From Rhodobiaceae bacterium (lineage in GTDB: Bacteria; Pseudomonadota; Alphaproteobacteria; Rhizobiales; Tepidamorphaceae): DNA of 64,000 bases. The notes below the pieces were generated by a model, which was given only the letters and a program-made list of their open reading frames with translations, was not told where the DNA came from and did no database searches. The first letter of the stretch is position 1. Every line of letters begins with the position of its first letter. Shown here in pieces: positions 45,847 to 53,839 of this stretch. The DNA lies in assembly GCA_020637895.1 (NCBI GenBank), contig JACKJP010000005.1:186001-250000 (forward strand), given 5' to 3'. Position numbers and translations under genes: made by a program.

Positions 45847-46410
45847 TCAGATCGCCCCTTCTTCTTCGAGATGGATATCTTCAGCGGCCGGGAAAATTCG
45901 CGATTGCTGCGTTGGCGAAACGACGAGGCGAATTGCTTCCAGGAGCTGGATCACCACGCGCAGCAGAAGGATTGCCAGCGCTACCGTGACGCAGCCGATC
46001 GAGATCCAGAGCGGGAATTCGATCTCTGCGGTCGCACCGCCCAATTTGTATGAGCGAAGCAGGTAGGCGTAGCTTCCATGAACGTAGATCGACACGACAA
46101 ACGTCGCGACAAGCAGCGAGAAGCATTCAAGCAGCCAGCGCTTTCGACCGCTCGTGCGGATCAGGAAGAGCGTCATTCTGATGTTGCCGAATTTCTGCTG
46201 GCAGTAAGCGATCCCAAGCGCCGCGATCGGGACCATCATCTGCTCAACCATTTCAAGCACGCCCGTGATGGGCATATTGAAGAGGGAGCGAGATCCGATC
46301 TCTGCCAGCAGTGTGAGCATCATGACGATGATGATCGCGGCACCAACATAAGCCAGAATATTCTCGATGCGCCGCAGGACGGCGTCGCCGGCATCAATAA
46401 TGCGGGACAT
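45847..46410 (-). CDS. dctQ: TRAP transporter small permease subunit
   Basis: The 187-residue protein has four membrane segments and the DctQ pattern AYVGAAIIIVMMLTLLAEIGSRSLFNMPITGVLEMVEQMM and AYCQQKFGNIRMTLFL. Its C-terminal tail is acidic (PAAEDIHLEEEGAI). It connects DctM to the membrane complex. Its start lies 135 bases after the binding-protein stop, behind a hairpin. Confidence 0.92.
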   Translation of the reverse strand: MSRIIDAGDAVLRRIENILAYVGAAIIIVMMLTLLAEIGSRSLFNMPITGVLEMVEQMMVPIAALGIAYCQQKFGNIRMTLFLIRTSGRKRWLLECFSLLVATFVVSIYVHGSYAYLLRSYKLGGATAEIEFPLWISIGCVTVALAILLLRVVIQLLEAIRLVVSPTQQSRIFPAAEDIHLEEEGAI

Positions 46411-46508
46411 GATTTCCCCGGTTGGTTGCGCACCAGCAGTCCAATCGCCTGGCCAGGAACAGCCAAGGCAATTGGGTCCAAGTGCGAAAGCAGCGTAAAA
46501 TAAGTGGC

Positions 46509-46537
46509 TCCCCGGGATGGCCAGTCCACCCCGGGGA
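46509..46537 (-). terminator. Intra-operon hairpin between TRAP binding protein and permease genes
   Basis: A perfect 8-bp stem (TCCCCGGG with CCCGGGGA) and 13-base loop lie 9 bases beyond the binding-protein stop, without a clear T run on the transcribed side. Such hairpins commonly stabilise the upstream message so that the binding protein exceeds the permease. Confidence 0.55.
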
Positions 46538-46545
46538 CACGTGTA

Positions 46546-47601
46546 CTATTCGCTTGCCGTCTTGAGGATCGAGTCGAGGAGCGCCTGACCGTCCAGCCCC
46601 ATGTCGTTCAGCTTCTTGACCTGTGCATCCCAGGCGGGCTTTACCGCTGCTGAGAAGGCATCGCGGATGTCGTCAGGCATCGGGACCCATTCCAGCCCAG
46701 CCTTCTTGAAGGTCTCAATATCCTTCTTGGAGCCTTCGGCGTAATATTCGATCTGGTGGGCGTAACCAGCGTCCGCGCCTTCTTTCAAAAGCTGCTTATA
46801 CTGATCTGGAAGAGCGTCGTATGAATCCTTTGTCGCCATCACGTGGCAGACCGGCCCGGTCATCGACCAACCATCGGTAACCCAGTTCGAAACCTCATAG
46901 AGTCGGAATGCCGCAAAGGTATACGTATAGGGCTGCAGTACGGCATCGATGAGACCGCGCTCGAGCGAGGGATACATATCCGGCGATGTCACAACCTGTG
47001 TGCTCACGCCGACATTCTTCATCAGCCGGCCGTTGCCACCTGAGGCGTGCACGCGCATTGCCTTCAGTTTCTCAAGGCTCGTCGGCTTTTCGCCCTTGCC
47101 CATGATTTCATAGGCCGGAAACACAACACCCATGATGGGGACGGTATTCCACTTGGCAAATTCATCCTGCACCGCCTTCTGTTCATAGAAGGCCTCGATT
47201 ACCTTTCGGTTCTCCTCAAGCGACTGGATCGGCAGATTGCCGATATCGAGCAGGCTGAGAACCGGAAGCTTGTCGGGCGTATAGGTCGGGCAGACCGTCG
47301 CCGCATCGAATGCCTTGAGATAGAGCCCGTCGATATTCTCCTTGGCTGACGAAAGCGCTTCGCCATACTGGATCGATATCTCGAAATTGCCGTCGGTCTT
47401 TTTCGCCACATATTCGGCGAGCCCCTCGACACCTTCCGACATGGCGCGTCTATTGCCCCACAGCGAAAAGAGCCATTTGACCTTCGGCCCTTCGACTTCG
47501 GCTGCATTCGCCTTGCCGATGCCGGCATATCCCGTGCCGCAGATCGCGGTAACGGCAATCGCGGCAGCCGCGATCCGGTTGATGTTTGCTTTGTATGTCA
47601 C
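46546..47601 (-). CDS. dctP: TRAP transporter substrate-binding protein (DctP family)
   Basis: The 351-residue protein has a signal peptide (IAAAAIAVTAICGTGYAG, cleaved after KANA near residue 33) and a DctP fold: GVEGLAEYVAKKTDGNFEISIQYGEALSSAKENIDGLYLKAFDAA, LEKLKAMRVHASGGNGRLMKNVGVSTQVVTSPDMYPSLERGLIDAV. The conserved Arg for a carboxylate lies in KAMRVHASGG, so the ligand is probably an organic acid. I start it at GTG 47601 because GGGAGGAAAC lies directly upstream; an ATG further out (47670) lacks any site. It is divergent from the SDR gene over a region with operator motifs. Confidence 0.9.
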   Translation of the reverse strand: MTYKANINRIAAAAIAVTAICGTGYAGIGKANAAEVEGPKVKWLFSLWGNRRAMSEGVEGLAEYVAKKTDGNFEISIQYGEALSSAKENIDGLYLKAFDAATVCPTYTPDKLPVLSLLDIGNLPIQSLEENRKVIEAFYEQKAVQDEFAKWNTVPIMGVVFPAYEIMGKGEKPTSLEKLKAMRVHASGGNGRLMKNVGVSTQVVTSPDMYPSLERGLIDAVLQPYTYTFAAFRLYEVSNWVTDGWSMTGPVCHVMATKDSYDALPDQYKQLLKEGADAGYAHQIEYYAEGSKKDIETFKKAGLEWVPMPDDIRDAFSAAVKPAWDAQVKKLNDMGLDGQALLDSILKTASE

Positions 47602-47840
47602 GTCGTTTCCTCCCTGGTGACGACTGGCTAAGACTGCCATTTCGCACCCCGCCCCGACTTTCGTTCGCAACTGCCCCTCATCAGAACAGCCCCCGCTGCG
47701 ATGGCCCTGAAAATATGGACCGACCGAAATCTAGTGAGTGTTCATTCAGTTCCGGGCGACGCCGAAATTTCAAGAACATTTCCACGATATAACAACACAT
47801 TAAGTTGTCAGCGCCGGAATATCGAGGCGAAGTGCTTGAA

Positions 47841-47851
47841 CGGTAGAACCG
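47841..47851. promoter_or_regulatory. FadR-type operator motif, first of a pair
   Basis: CGGT-AGA-ACCG is a perfect 4-3-4 inverted repeat matching the GGTnnnACC core of the island motif. It lies 18 bases before the second copy. Confidence 0.45.
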
Positions 47852-47869
47852 ATAGTCCTAATGTGTCAA

Positions 47870-47880
47870 GGGTTGAACCA
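47870..47880. promoter_or_regulatory. FadR-type operator motif, second of a pair
   Basis: GGGTTGAACCA lies 53 bases upstream of the SDR start and is part of the 20-base block (47863-47882) repeated exactly at 44485-44504. Confidence 0.55.
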
Positions 47881-47932
47881 ATCGGATCTTTGGTTCGAAA
47901 TTTCTCAGCACACCAATCTAGGGACGGAAAGA

Positions 47933-48838
47933 ATGCTTGAAGGTAAGGTTGCGGTTGTCACCGGGGCCGGAAACGGAATCGGTCGCGCGATCGCTGTCAT
48001 GATGGCCGCGCATGGCGCCAGGGTCGTCGTCAACGATCTGGGTGTCTCGCTCGATGGCGCCGGCGGATCGTCGGAACCGGGCAATGAAACGGTGCAGGCG
48101 ATCAAGGACGCGGGCGGCGAAGCCGTCGTCAATCCGGACAGCGTGGCTGATCCGCAGGGCGCCCAGCGGATCATCGAAACCGCGCTGGACAATTTCGGTC
48201 GCATCGACATCGTCGTCAACAACGCCGGCATCCTCAGGGACTCCATGTTCCACAAGATGAGCTTTGCGGACTGGAAGGCCGTTATCGATGTCCATCTGAC
48301 GGGCAGCTTCCTCGTCAGCCGTGCCGCCGCCGGACATTTTCGCGACCAGCAATCCGGCGCCTATGTTCATATGACGAGCGGCACCGGGCTTGCGGGCAAT
48401 GTCGGTCAGGCCAACTACGGCGCCGCGAAGGCCGGCATCGTCGGACTATCGAAATGCATCGCGCTCGACATGAAGCGCTACAACATCCGCTCCAACTGCA
48501 TTTCCCCTTTCGCCTGGGGCCGCATGACGAGTTCCATTCCGACCGACACCCCGGAGAAGAAAGCGCTGGTCGCAAAGCTTCAGCGCGCGACGCCGGAAAA
48601 GAACGCTCCGCTGGCCGTCTTTCTGGCGTCGGATGCCGCCAGGGATATCTCCGGTCAGGTGTTCGGGGCCCGCATGAACGAGCTCTACGTTTTCAATCAG
48701 ACGCGGATCGCCCGAAGCGTGCATCTTTCCGATGGCTGGACGCCCCAGACCATCGCCGACATCGGGATGCCGGCTCTGCGCGACAGCCTGCCGCCGCTAA
48801 AGGCGAGCACGGAGCTCATCACCTGGGACCCGGTGTGA
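47933..48838 (+). CDS. SDR dehydrogenase, 3-hydroxyacyl-CoA-dehydrogenase-like (copy 1)
   Basis: The 301-residue classical SDR has the NAD motif TGAGNGIG (10-17), NNAG (96-99), and the catalytic Ser149, Tyr162 and Lys166 in NYGAAKAG. The extended NDLGVSLDGAGGSSEPGNETVQAIKDAGGEAV loop and the HLTGSFLVSRAA block resemble the dehydrogenase domain of peroxisomal multifunctional enzyme 2 and 17-beta-HSD4. Those proteins oxidise 3-hydroxyacyl-CoA of branched and steroid side chains. It is followed by a MaoC hydratase gene, the same pair of activities found fused in MFE-2. It is a paralogue of 52038-52949. Confidence 0.9.
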   Translation: MLEGKVAVVTGAGNGIGRAIAVMMAAHGARVVVNDLGVSLDGAGGSSEPGNETVQAIKDAGGEAVVNPDSVADPQGAQRIIETALDNFGRIDIVVNNAGILRDSMFHKMSFADWKAVIDVHLTGSFLVSRAAAGHFRDQQSGAYVHMTSGTGLAGNVGQANYGAAKAGIVGLSKCIALDMKRYNIRSNCISPFAWGRMTSSIPTDTPEKKALVAKLQRATPEKNAPLAVFLASDAARDISGQVFGARMNELYVFNQTRIARSVHLSDGWTPQTIADIGMPALRDSLPPLKASTELITWDPV

Positions 48839-48886
48839 TCTTCGCACGCGTTCGCCCTGCCCGGTCATAACCAGAAGAGTTTGAAC

Positions 48887-49336
48887 ATGACGAAATATCT
48901 CGAAGACTTCATAATCGGAGAAACCTCCACCAGCCCGGCCCGCACGATCACCGAAACAGACGTCGTGCTGTTTGCCGGCCTGTCTGGAGACGTCAACCCG
49001 ATCCATACCGATGAAGAGTTCTGCAAGAAAAACAGCCCCTTTGGCACACGCATCGCGCACGGCATGCTGGGCCTGTCGGTCGTCACCGGCCTGAGCGCGC
49101 GCATCGGCGATATGGCCGGTTCCGCAATCGCCTTTCTGGGCATCGAGGACTGGCGCTTCCTCAACCCGATCATTGCCGGAGACACGGTTCATCTTGTTGT
49201 GGAAACGACCGAGGCGCGTCCGACTTCCAAGCCAGGGCGCGGGCTGGTAAAGCGCAAGCTTTCGCTGATCAACCAGAAGGGCGAGGTCTGTCAGCAGGGC
49301 CTCTTCAGCGTTCTGGTACACGCGAAGAGCAACTGA
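48887..49336 (+). CDS. MaoC-like (R)-enoyl-CoA hydratase, single hotdog (copy 1)
   Basis: The 149-residue protein has the hydratase-2 motif in LSGDVNPIHTDEEFCKKNSPFGTRIAHGML (Asp35 and His40 as the catalytic pair) and a FLNPIIAGDTVHLVVETTE strand. It adds water to a trans-2-enoyl-CoA. The start at ATG 48887 follows AGAAGAG. It lies 48 bases after the SDR gene and is followed by a hairpin, so the two make one unit. The second set of the island carries a longer, double-hotdog counterpart. Confidence 0.9.
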   Translation: MTKYLEDFIIGETSTSPARTITETDVVLFAGLSGDVNPIHTDEEFCKKNSPFGTRIAHGMLGLSVVTGLSARIGDMAGSAIAFLGIEDWRFLNPIIAGDTVHLVVETTEARPTSKPGRGLVKRKLSLINQKGEVCQQGLFSVLVHAKSN

Positions 49337-49350
49337 GCCAACTTGTGACG

Positions 49351-49372
49351 GGGCGTGGCCAATGCCACGCCC
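49351..49372 (+). terminator. Hairpin after the MaoC gene, probable terminator
   Basis: GGGCGTGGC and GCCACGCCC form a perfect 9-bp stem with a CAAT loop, 14 bases after the stop codon. There is no long T run, so termination efficiency is uncertain. Confidence 0.6.
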
Positions 49373-49389
49373 GGGTTACGTGCGTCAAT

Positions 49390-49400
49390 TGGTTATTCCA
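49390..49400. promoter_or_regulatory. FadR-type operator motif upstream of gntR
   Basis: TGGTTATTCCA keeps the TGGTT left half and CCA end of the island motif and lies 79 bases before the gntR start, which fits autoregulation. Confidence 0.45.
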
Positions 49401-49478
49401 TTGACCCAAACTCTTGCGCCTTGTCGGCTCATCGTGCATTTGGCACTCTTGAGACTCGTTTGATAAGCAGGCGTACAG

Positions 49479-50216
49479 ATGAAATCGCAGATGTCGGTCA
49501 CATTCTCCAAGGTCCCCGCGCGGCGGACATTCGAGGACGTCATCGCCCAGATTCGCGCCAAGATCGCTTCCGGCGAATTGCGCGAGGGAGACCGTCTGCC
49601 GCCCGAACGCGAACTTTCGTCCGTTCTGGGCGTGAGCCGGAATACCGTTCGCGAAGCTCTGCGTGCGCTTGAGCATTCCGGTGTCATCGAACAGAAGCCC
49701 GGCGTTGCCGGCGGCGCATTCATCCGAAACAACAGCACCGAAGTCGTTCGCACCACCTTCGGCGACCTTTTCCATCTCGGCATGGTCGACAGCAAGAAGC
49801 TGGCGGAAGCGCGAACCGCCATCGGCAGCGAAGTGGCGGTACTCGCCTGCGAGTATCGCACCGAAGAAGACCTCGCTGCGCTGACGGAAAATGTCGAACG
49901 GATGACGGCGGCCGCACTCGCCGGCGATTTCAGGCAGCGCGCGGCACTCAATCTGGAATTCGGCAAGGTCCTCGCCCGCGCCAGCCACAACGCTGTCCTG
50001 ATGGTCATCACCGACGCGCTTATCGATGTCACGCTGGATTTCGTCCAGGTCGTTTCGACCATGCCGAACCAGTTCGTCATCGAATCCAGGCGCAAGACCG
50101 TCGAGCACGTTCGGGCGCGCGAAGGCGAACTGGCCGCCGCCGAAATTCGGAACTATTTCCGAACCGCCCGGAACAGCATGCGCAGCCTGTACGACATGCC
50201 CGAGAACCAGGGCTAG
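49479..50216 (+). CDS. GntR/FadR-family transcriptional regulator (FCD domain)
   Basis: The 245-residue protein has the GntR winged helix (FEDVIAQIRAKIASGELREGDRLPPERELSSVLGVSRNTVREALRALEHSGVIEQKPGVAGGAFI, residues 18-82) and an all-helical FCD ligand domain. The metal-binding residues usual in FCD proteins are mostly missing: the DxxFHxxI segment reads NLEFGKVLARASHN and the last His is absent. A metal-free, acyl-CoA-type ligand as in FadR is therefore likely. It sits between the two paralogous gene sets, and TGGTnnnACCA-like motifs occur throughout the island, so it is the best candidate for the island's master regulator. Confidence 0.92.
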   Translation: MKSQMSVTFSKVPARRTFEDVIAQIRAKIASGELREGDRLPPERELSSVLGVSRNTVREALRALEHSGVIEQKPGVAGGAFIRNNSTEVVRTTFGDLFHLGMVDSKKLAEARTAIGSEVAVLACEYRTEEDLAALTENVERMTAAALAGDFRQRAALNLEFGKVLARASHNAVLMVITDALIDVTLDFVQVVSTMPNQFVIESRRKTVEHVRAREGELAAAEIRNYFRTARNSMRSLYDMPENQG

Positions 50217-50333
50217 ATAGCGCAAATCCGCCTGCGCTCTGCCGCCACCCCGCGCGGAGACTCCCGCCCTATCTCGCTCGGCCACAGCACCATCCCTGAG
50301 AAATTAGCACGCGGATGAAGCGCCGAACGGTCT

Positions 50334-50344
50334 TTGTAGGACCA
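50334..50344. promoter_or_regulatory. FadR-type operator motif 1 upstream of the second DUF35/thiolase set
   Basis: TTGTAGGACCA matches the FadR-like pattern except for one base in the left half. It lies 120 bases upstream of the DUF35 gene start. Confidence 0.5.
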
Positions 50345-50423
50345 TTTGTTGGCTCGGCAACATACGCCGCGTCTTGTCCTATATCTTACATGAGAAAAAT
50401 AGCTGGAATACTCCGCGCGCCTT

Positions 50424-50434
50424 TGGTAGGACCG
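50424..50434. promoter_or_regulatory. FadR-type operator motif 2 upstream of the second DUF35/thiolase set
   Basis: TGGTAGGACCG shares GTAGGACC with the copy 90 bases upstream and lies 29 bases before the DUF35 start. Nine helical turns separate the two copies, compatible with cooperative binding. Confidence 0.5.
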
Positions 50435-50463
50435 ATGAAAATAATGCAGCGGAGGAAAGCGGG

Positions 50464-50850
50464 ATGGGTCTGGACGACCGTATAGCCGAAGCGCCGATGG
50501 CGCACTATCAGAAGCGGCTTGAAGCGGGGGAACTCGCGTATCAATTCAGTCCGAAAGCCGGCCGCGCCATTTTCTATCCGCGCATTGCCTGCCCCTACAC
50601 CGGATCTACGAATCTGGAGTGGCGAAAGAGTTCCGGCCGCGGCACCATCTACACCCTGACAAAACTCTTTCCGTCAAATGCCAGATCATATGCTGTCGCG
50701 CTCGTCGACATGCTCGAAGGCTTCAGGCTGATGACGCGGATCGTCGATGCCACCGCCGAGGACGTCGAAATCGGCGCTCGTGTCGCGCTGGCCATCCGTC
50801 CGGGCGAGAACGGCGATGCGTGCCCATTCTTCGTGCTGGAGGGCAAGTGA
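50464..50850 (+). CDS. DUF35 OB-fold protein with degenerate zinc ribbon (copy 2)
   Basis: The 128-residue protein has the OB-fold part of DUF35 (GRGTIYTLTKLF, YAVALVDMLEGFRLMTRI, EIGARVALAIRPGENGDACPFFVLEG). The N-terminal ribbon, however, reads QFSPKAGRAIFYPRIACPYTGS, with one cysteine where copy 1 has four, so zinc binding should be lost. The ATG at 50464 has GGAGGAAAG before it. The stop overlaps the thiolase start (TGATG), which supports a protein complex with it. Confidence 0.87.
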   Translation: MGLDDRIAEAPMAHYQKRLEAGELAYQFSPKAGRAIFYPRIACPYTGSTNLEWRKSSGRGTIYTLTKLFPSNARSYAVALVDMLEGFRLMTRIVDATAEDVEIGARVALAIRPGENGDACPFFVLEGK

Positions 50851-52028
50851 TGGTTAATCCAGGCATCAATCGCGGCAAGGTCGCCATCGTCGGCGCTGCG
50901 GAATCGGACCTCGGCGAAGTAACGCCTGGCCTGACGCCCATGGACCTGATGGCGCAGGCAAGTCTGCGCGCTCTCGACGACGCGGGGATATCGGTACGCG
51001 AGGTCGATGGAATATTCGCGTCCGGCGTCCAAACGCGCATGGCGGGTGTACACCTTGCCGAATATCTCAAGATCAGTCCGCGTTATCACAATGGCTCGTT
51101 CAGTGGCGGATCGGTATTCGAGACCATGGTCGGCGACGCGGTCGCGGCCATTCAGGCCGGCCTTTGCAGCGTTGCCCTCATCGCCTATGGCAGCACGCAG
51201 CGTTCCGCCTCCATGGCGGGGTCCGGCCCTGCCCGTCTTATCGGCATAAGGACCTACGACCCGCTCATCACGCCGTTCGGGCCGCGCATGCCGATGAGTT
51301 CCTATGCCATGGCGGCGTCAAGGCACATGTACGAGTTCGGAACGACCCGCGAGCAGCTGGCCGAGGTCGCCGTCTCGGCACGCAAATGGGCGCTGAAGAA
51401 TCCTGTCGCTTGGGAAAAGGAACCGCTTTCCGTCGATGAGGTTCTCGGGGCCAGGATCATCAGTTCGCCATTCACAAAATTCGACTGCTGCCTCGTGACC
51501 GATGGCGGCGGCGCAGTGGTTCTTGTTTCTGCCGAAAGGGCCGCTTCGCTGCGCAGAAAGCCTGTGTACGTGCTCGGTGTCGGCGACGGCGTGACCCATT
51601 ACGAAATCCACTCGATGGACGATCTCACGCGAACCGCGACGATCCAGTCCAGCACGAATGCGTTCGCCATGGCGGGTATCACGGCCAGCGATGTCGACGT
51701 GGTCGAGCTCTACGATGCGTTCACCATCAATACGATCCTGTTTCTGGAAGACATGGGATTTTGCGCCAAGGGCGAAGGCGGCGCATTCGTTTCCGAAGGG
51801 CGTATCGCGCCCGGCGGAACCCTGCCGGTCAATACCAATGGCGGCGGCCTCTCATACGGTCACCCGGGCATGTACGGGCTGCAGCTTCTCGTCGAAGCCG
51901 TGCGTCAGGTGCGCGGCGAATGCGGCGAGCGTCAGGTGGCGGACGTCAATATTGCCGTCGCGCATGGAAATGGCGGCACCCTTTCATCGCAGAGCACCGT
52001 TGTGCTCGGCGGCGCGGATACTCTCTGA
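50850..52028 (+). CDS. Thiolase-fold protein lacking the nucleophilic Cys, Ltp2-like (copy 2)
   Basis: The 392-residue protein is a paralogue of 43161-44315, sharing ASRHMYEFGTTREQLAEVAVSARKWA, DGGGAVVLVSAE and LEDMGFCAKGEGGAFVSEG. The loop that holds the reactive cysteine in true thiolases reads NGSFSGGSVFE (81-91). The C-terminal loop is NGGGLSYGHPGMYG, with a Tyr before GHP as in Ltp2-like aldolases, while copy 1 has Cys-Asn there. I expect a retro-aldol cleavage with the DUF35 partner encoded directly upstream. The different active-site loops suggest different substrates for the two copies. Confidence 0.85.
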   Translation: MVNPGINRGKVAIVGAAESDLGEVTPGLTPMDLMAQASLRALDDAGISVREVDGIFASGVQTRMAGVHLAEYLKISPRYHNGSFSGGSVFETMVGDAVAAIQAGLCSVALIAYGSTQRSASMAGSGPARLIGIRTYDPLITPFGPRMPMSSYAMAASRHMYEFGTTREQLAEVAVSARKWALKNPVAWEKEPLSVDEVLGARIISSPFTKFDCCLVTDGGGAVVLVSAERAASLRRKPVYVLGVGDGVTHYEIHSMDDLTRTATIQSSTNAFAMAGITASDVDVVELYDAFTINTILFLEDMGFCAKGEGGAFVSEGRIAPGGTLPVNTNGGGLSYGHPGMYGLQLLVEAVRQVRGECGERQVADVNIAVAHGNGGTLSSQSTVVLGGADTL

Positions 52029-52037
52029 GGAAATCTC

Positions 52038-52949
52038 ATGACCGACAGATTACTGGAAGGACGCGTGGCGCTTGTAACCGGCGCCGGTCGCGGCATTGGC
52101 CGCAGTGTCGCAATGACGCTCGCAGCAGAAGGCGCGAAGGTCGTCGTGAACGACATCGGCGCGGCGCTCTGGGGCGATGAAAGCGCTGACAACCCGGCGG
52201 CTGAAGTTGTAGCGGCGATCCGTGCGAGCGCCGGCGAAGCGATCGCCAATGGCGATTCCGTTGCCGACTGGGAAAGCGCGAGCCGCATGGTTGCGGCCGC
52301 ACAGGATGCATTCGGCAGGCTCGACATCGTGGTCAACAATGCCGGCATCATCCGTGACTCAATCGTTCACAAGATGTCGCCGGAGGATTTCGACGCGGTC
52401 ATCGACGTTCACGTACGCGGCAGCTTCTATGTCAGCCGGGCGGCGGCACCTCTGTTCCGGGAACAGAATGGCGGTTGCTACATCCACATGACATCAAATG
52501 CCGGACTGATCGGGAATATCGGCCAGGCCAACTATATGGCCGCCAAGATGGGCATAGTCGGCCTGTCGCGCTCGCTCGCAATGGATCTCGCGCGATACAA
52601 TGTCCGCTCGAACTGCATCGCGCCATTTGCCAAGACACGGATGACCGAAAGCGTACCGGCTTCGCCCGATCAGGCGGCCGCTCGAGCGGCGAAGATTGCC
52701 GGCTGGCGGCCGGAATCCGTTGGCGTTCTTGCCGCTACGCTCGCCAGCGATGCCTGCGCGGAAATCAGCGGGCAGATATTCGGCGCCCGAGGCAATGAGG
52801 TGTTCGTTTTCAGCCAGCCTCGCCCGATACGGTCCGTACACAGGGACGGTGGCTGGACACCCGACGGGCTCGGCAAGGTTCTGCCGAAGTTCGGCGCTGC
52901 CTATTCACCGATAACCGATGCAACCATGACCTGGGATTCGGTCGACTGA
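52038..52949 (+). CDS. SDR dehydrogenase, 3-hydroxyacyl-CoA-dehydrogenase-like (copy 2)
   Basis: The 303-residue classical SDR has TGAGRGIG (14-21), NNAG (100-103) and the catalytic Ser153, Tyr166 and Lys170 in NYMAAKMG. It is a paralogue of 47933-48838, sharing VVVNDIG, HKMS, IDVHVRGSFYVSRAAA and the C-terminal TMTWDSV-like end. It belongs to the MFE-2/17-beta-HSD4 type that oxidises 3-hydroxyacyl-CoA. It lies 9 bases after the thiolase gene with GAGGAAA before the ATG. Confidence 0.9.
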   Translation: MTDRLLEGRVALVTGAGRGIGRSVAMTLAAEGAKVVVNDIGAALWGDESADNPAAEVVAAIRASAGEAIANGDSVADWESASRMVAAAQDAFGRLDIVVNNAGIIRDSIVHKMSPEDFDAVIDVHVRGSFYVSRAAAPLFREQNGGCYIHMTSNAGLIGNIGQANYMAAKMGIVGLSRSLAMDLARYNVRSNCIAPFAKTRMTESVPASPDQAAARAAKIAGWRPESVGVLAATLASDACAEISGQIFGARGNEVFVFSQPRPIRSVHRDGGWTPDGLGKVLPKFGAAYSPITDATMTWDSVD

Positions 52950-52969
52950 CCGGCACGGACTGAACGCGA

Positions 52970-53821
52970 ATGCCCATCGACTATGAAAAAGCGCTGAACT
53001 TCCGCGTAGAAGGCAGGAAATTCTCCTACTCGCCGCGCGACACGATCATCTATGCGCTCGGCGTCGGATTTGGCAGTGACCCCACCAACGAAGCGGAGCT
53101 TCGTTTCGTCTATGAGGAGAACCTCCTGGCGGCGCCGTCGATGGCAACGGTCATCGCGTGGGGCGCTGACGAGATTGAGAAGACCGGCATCGACTTTTCA
53201 ATGCTGGTCGCCGGCGAGCAACGCCTGGAAATGCACGCCACGCTGCCGCCTGCCGCCGATATCGTCGCGAGCTGGTCGATCAAGGAGATCGTGGACAAGG
53301 GGCCGGGAAAAGGCGCGCTCATCATTCATGAATATGAGATTGTCGATGCCTCTGACGGCCAACGGCTTGCGACGCTGGGGCGTACAAGTTTTGCCCGGGC
53401 CGACGGCGGTTTCGGTGGACCGTCCGAAGGCGCTCCGCAGCCACACGCCATTCCTGGCCGTTCACCCGATCTTGAAATACAAATCCGGGTATTGCCCCAG
53501 CAGGCGCTCATCTATCGCCTGAGTGGCGATGCCAATCCCCTGCATGTCGACCCGGCCGTCGCACGCAAGGCCGGATTTGAGCGTCCGATCCTGCATGGCC
53601 TAGGCACTTATGGCATGGTCGGGCGCGCGATATTGAAGTCGTGGTGCGACCACGACCCGTCGCGATTGAAGAATTTCGATGCGCGGTTCTCAGCGCCCGT
53701 GCTTCCCGGGGACGAGATCACCCTGGCGACATGGCGGGACGGAGAGGTCATTTCCTTCGAGGCCAGGGTTGCCGAACGCAACGCGATCGTCCTGCGCAAT
53801 GGCAGAGCCGTCATTCGCTGA
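52970..53821 (+). CDS. MaoC-like enoyl-CoA hydratase 2, double hotdog (copy 2)
   Basis: The 283-residue protein has two hotdog halves like eukaryotic hydratase 2. The active C-terminal half has the motif in YRLSGDANPLHVDPAVARKAGFERPILHGLGTYGM (Asp187, His192). The N-terminal half (YALGVGFGSDPTNEAELRFVYEENLLAAPSMATVIAW) shapes the acyl pocket and favours bulky chains. This form is typical of steroid and branched-chain degradation. It ends the rightward operon that begins at 50464. Confidence 0.9.
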   Translation: MPIDYEKALNFRVEGRKFSYSPRDTIIYALGVGFGSDPTNEAELRFVYEENLLAAPSMATVIAWGADEIEKTGIDFSMLVAGEQRLEMHATLPPAADIVASWSIKEIVDKGPGKGALIIHEYEIVDASDGQRLATLGRTSFARADGGFGGPSEGAPQPHAIPGRSPDLEIQIRVLPQQALIYRLSGDANPLHVDPAVARKAGFERPILHGLGTYGMVGRAILKSWCDHDPSRLKNFDARFSAPVLPGDEITLATWRDGEVISFEARVAERNAIVLRNGRAVIR

Positions 53822-53839
53822 CGGGGCACCCGCCGCACG

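Larger units (their letters stand above)
47602..47932. promoter_or_regulatory. Divergent promoter region of the TRAP and SDR/MaoC operons
   Basis: The 330-base region is AT-rich at 47770-47815 and carries two FadR-type motifs at 47841-47851 and 47870-47880. No gene is seen. Confidence 0.5.
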
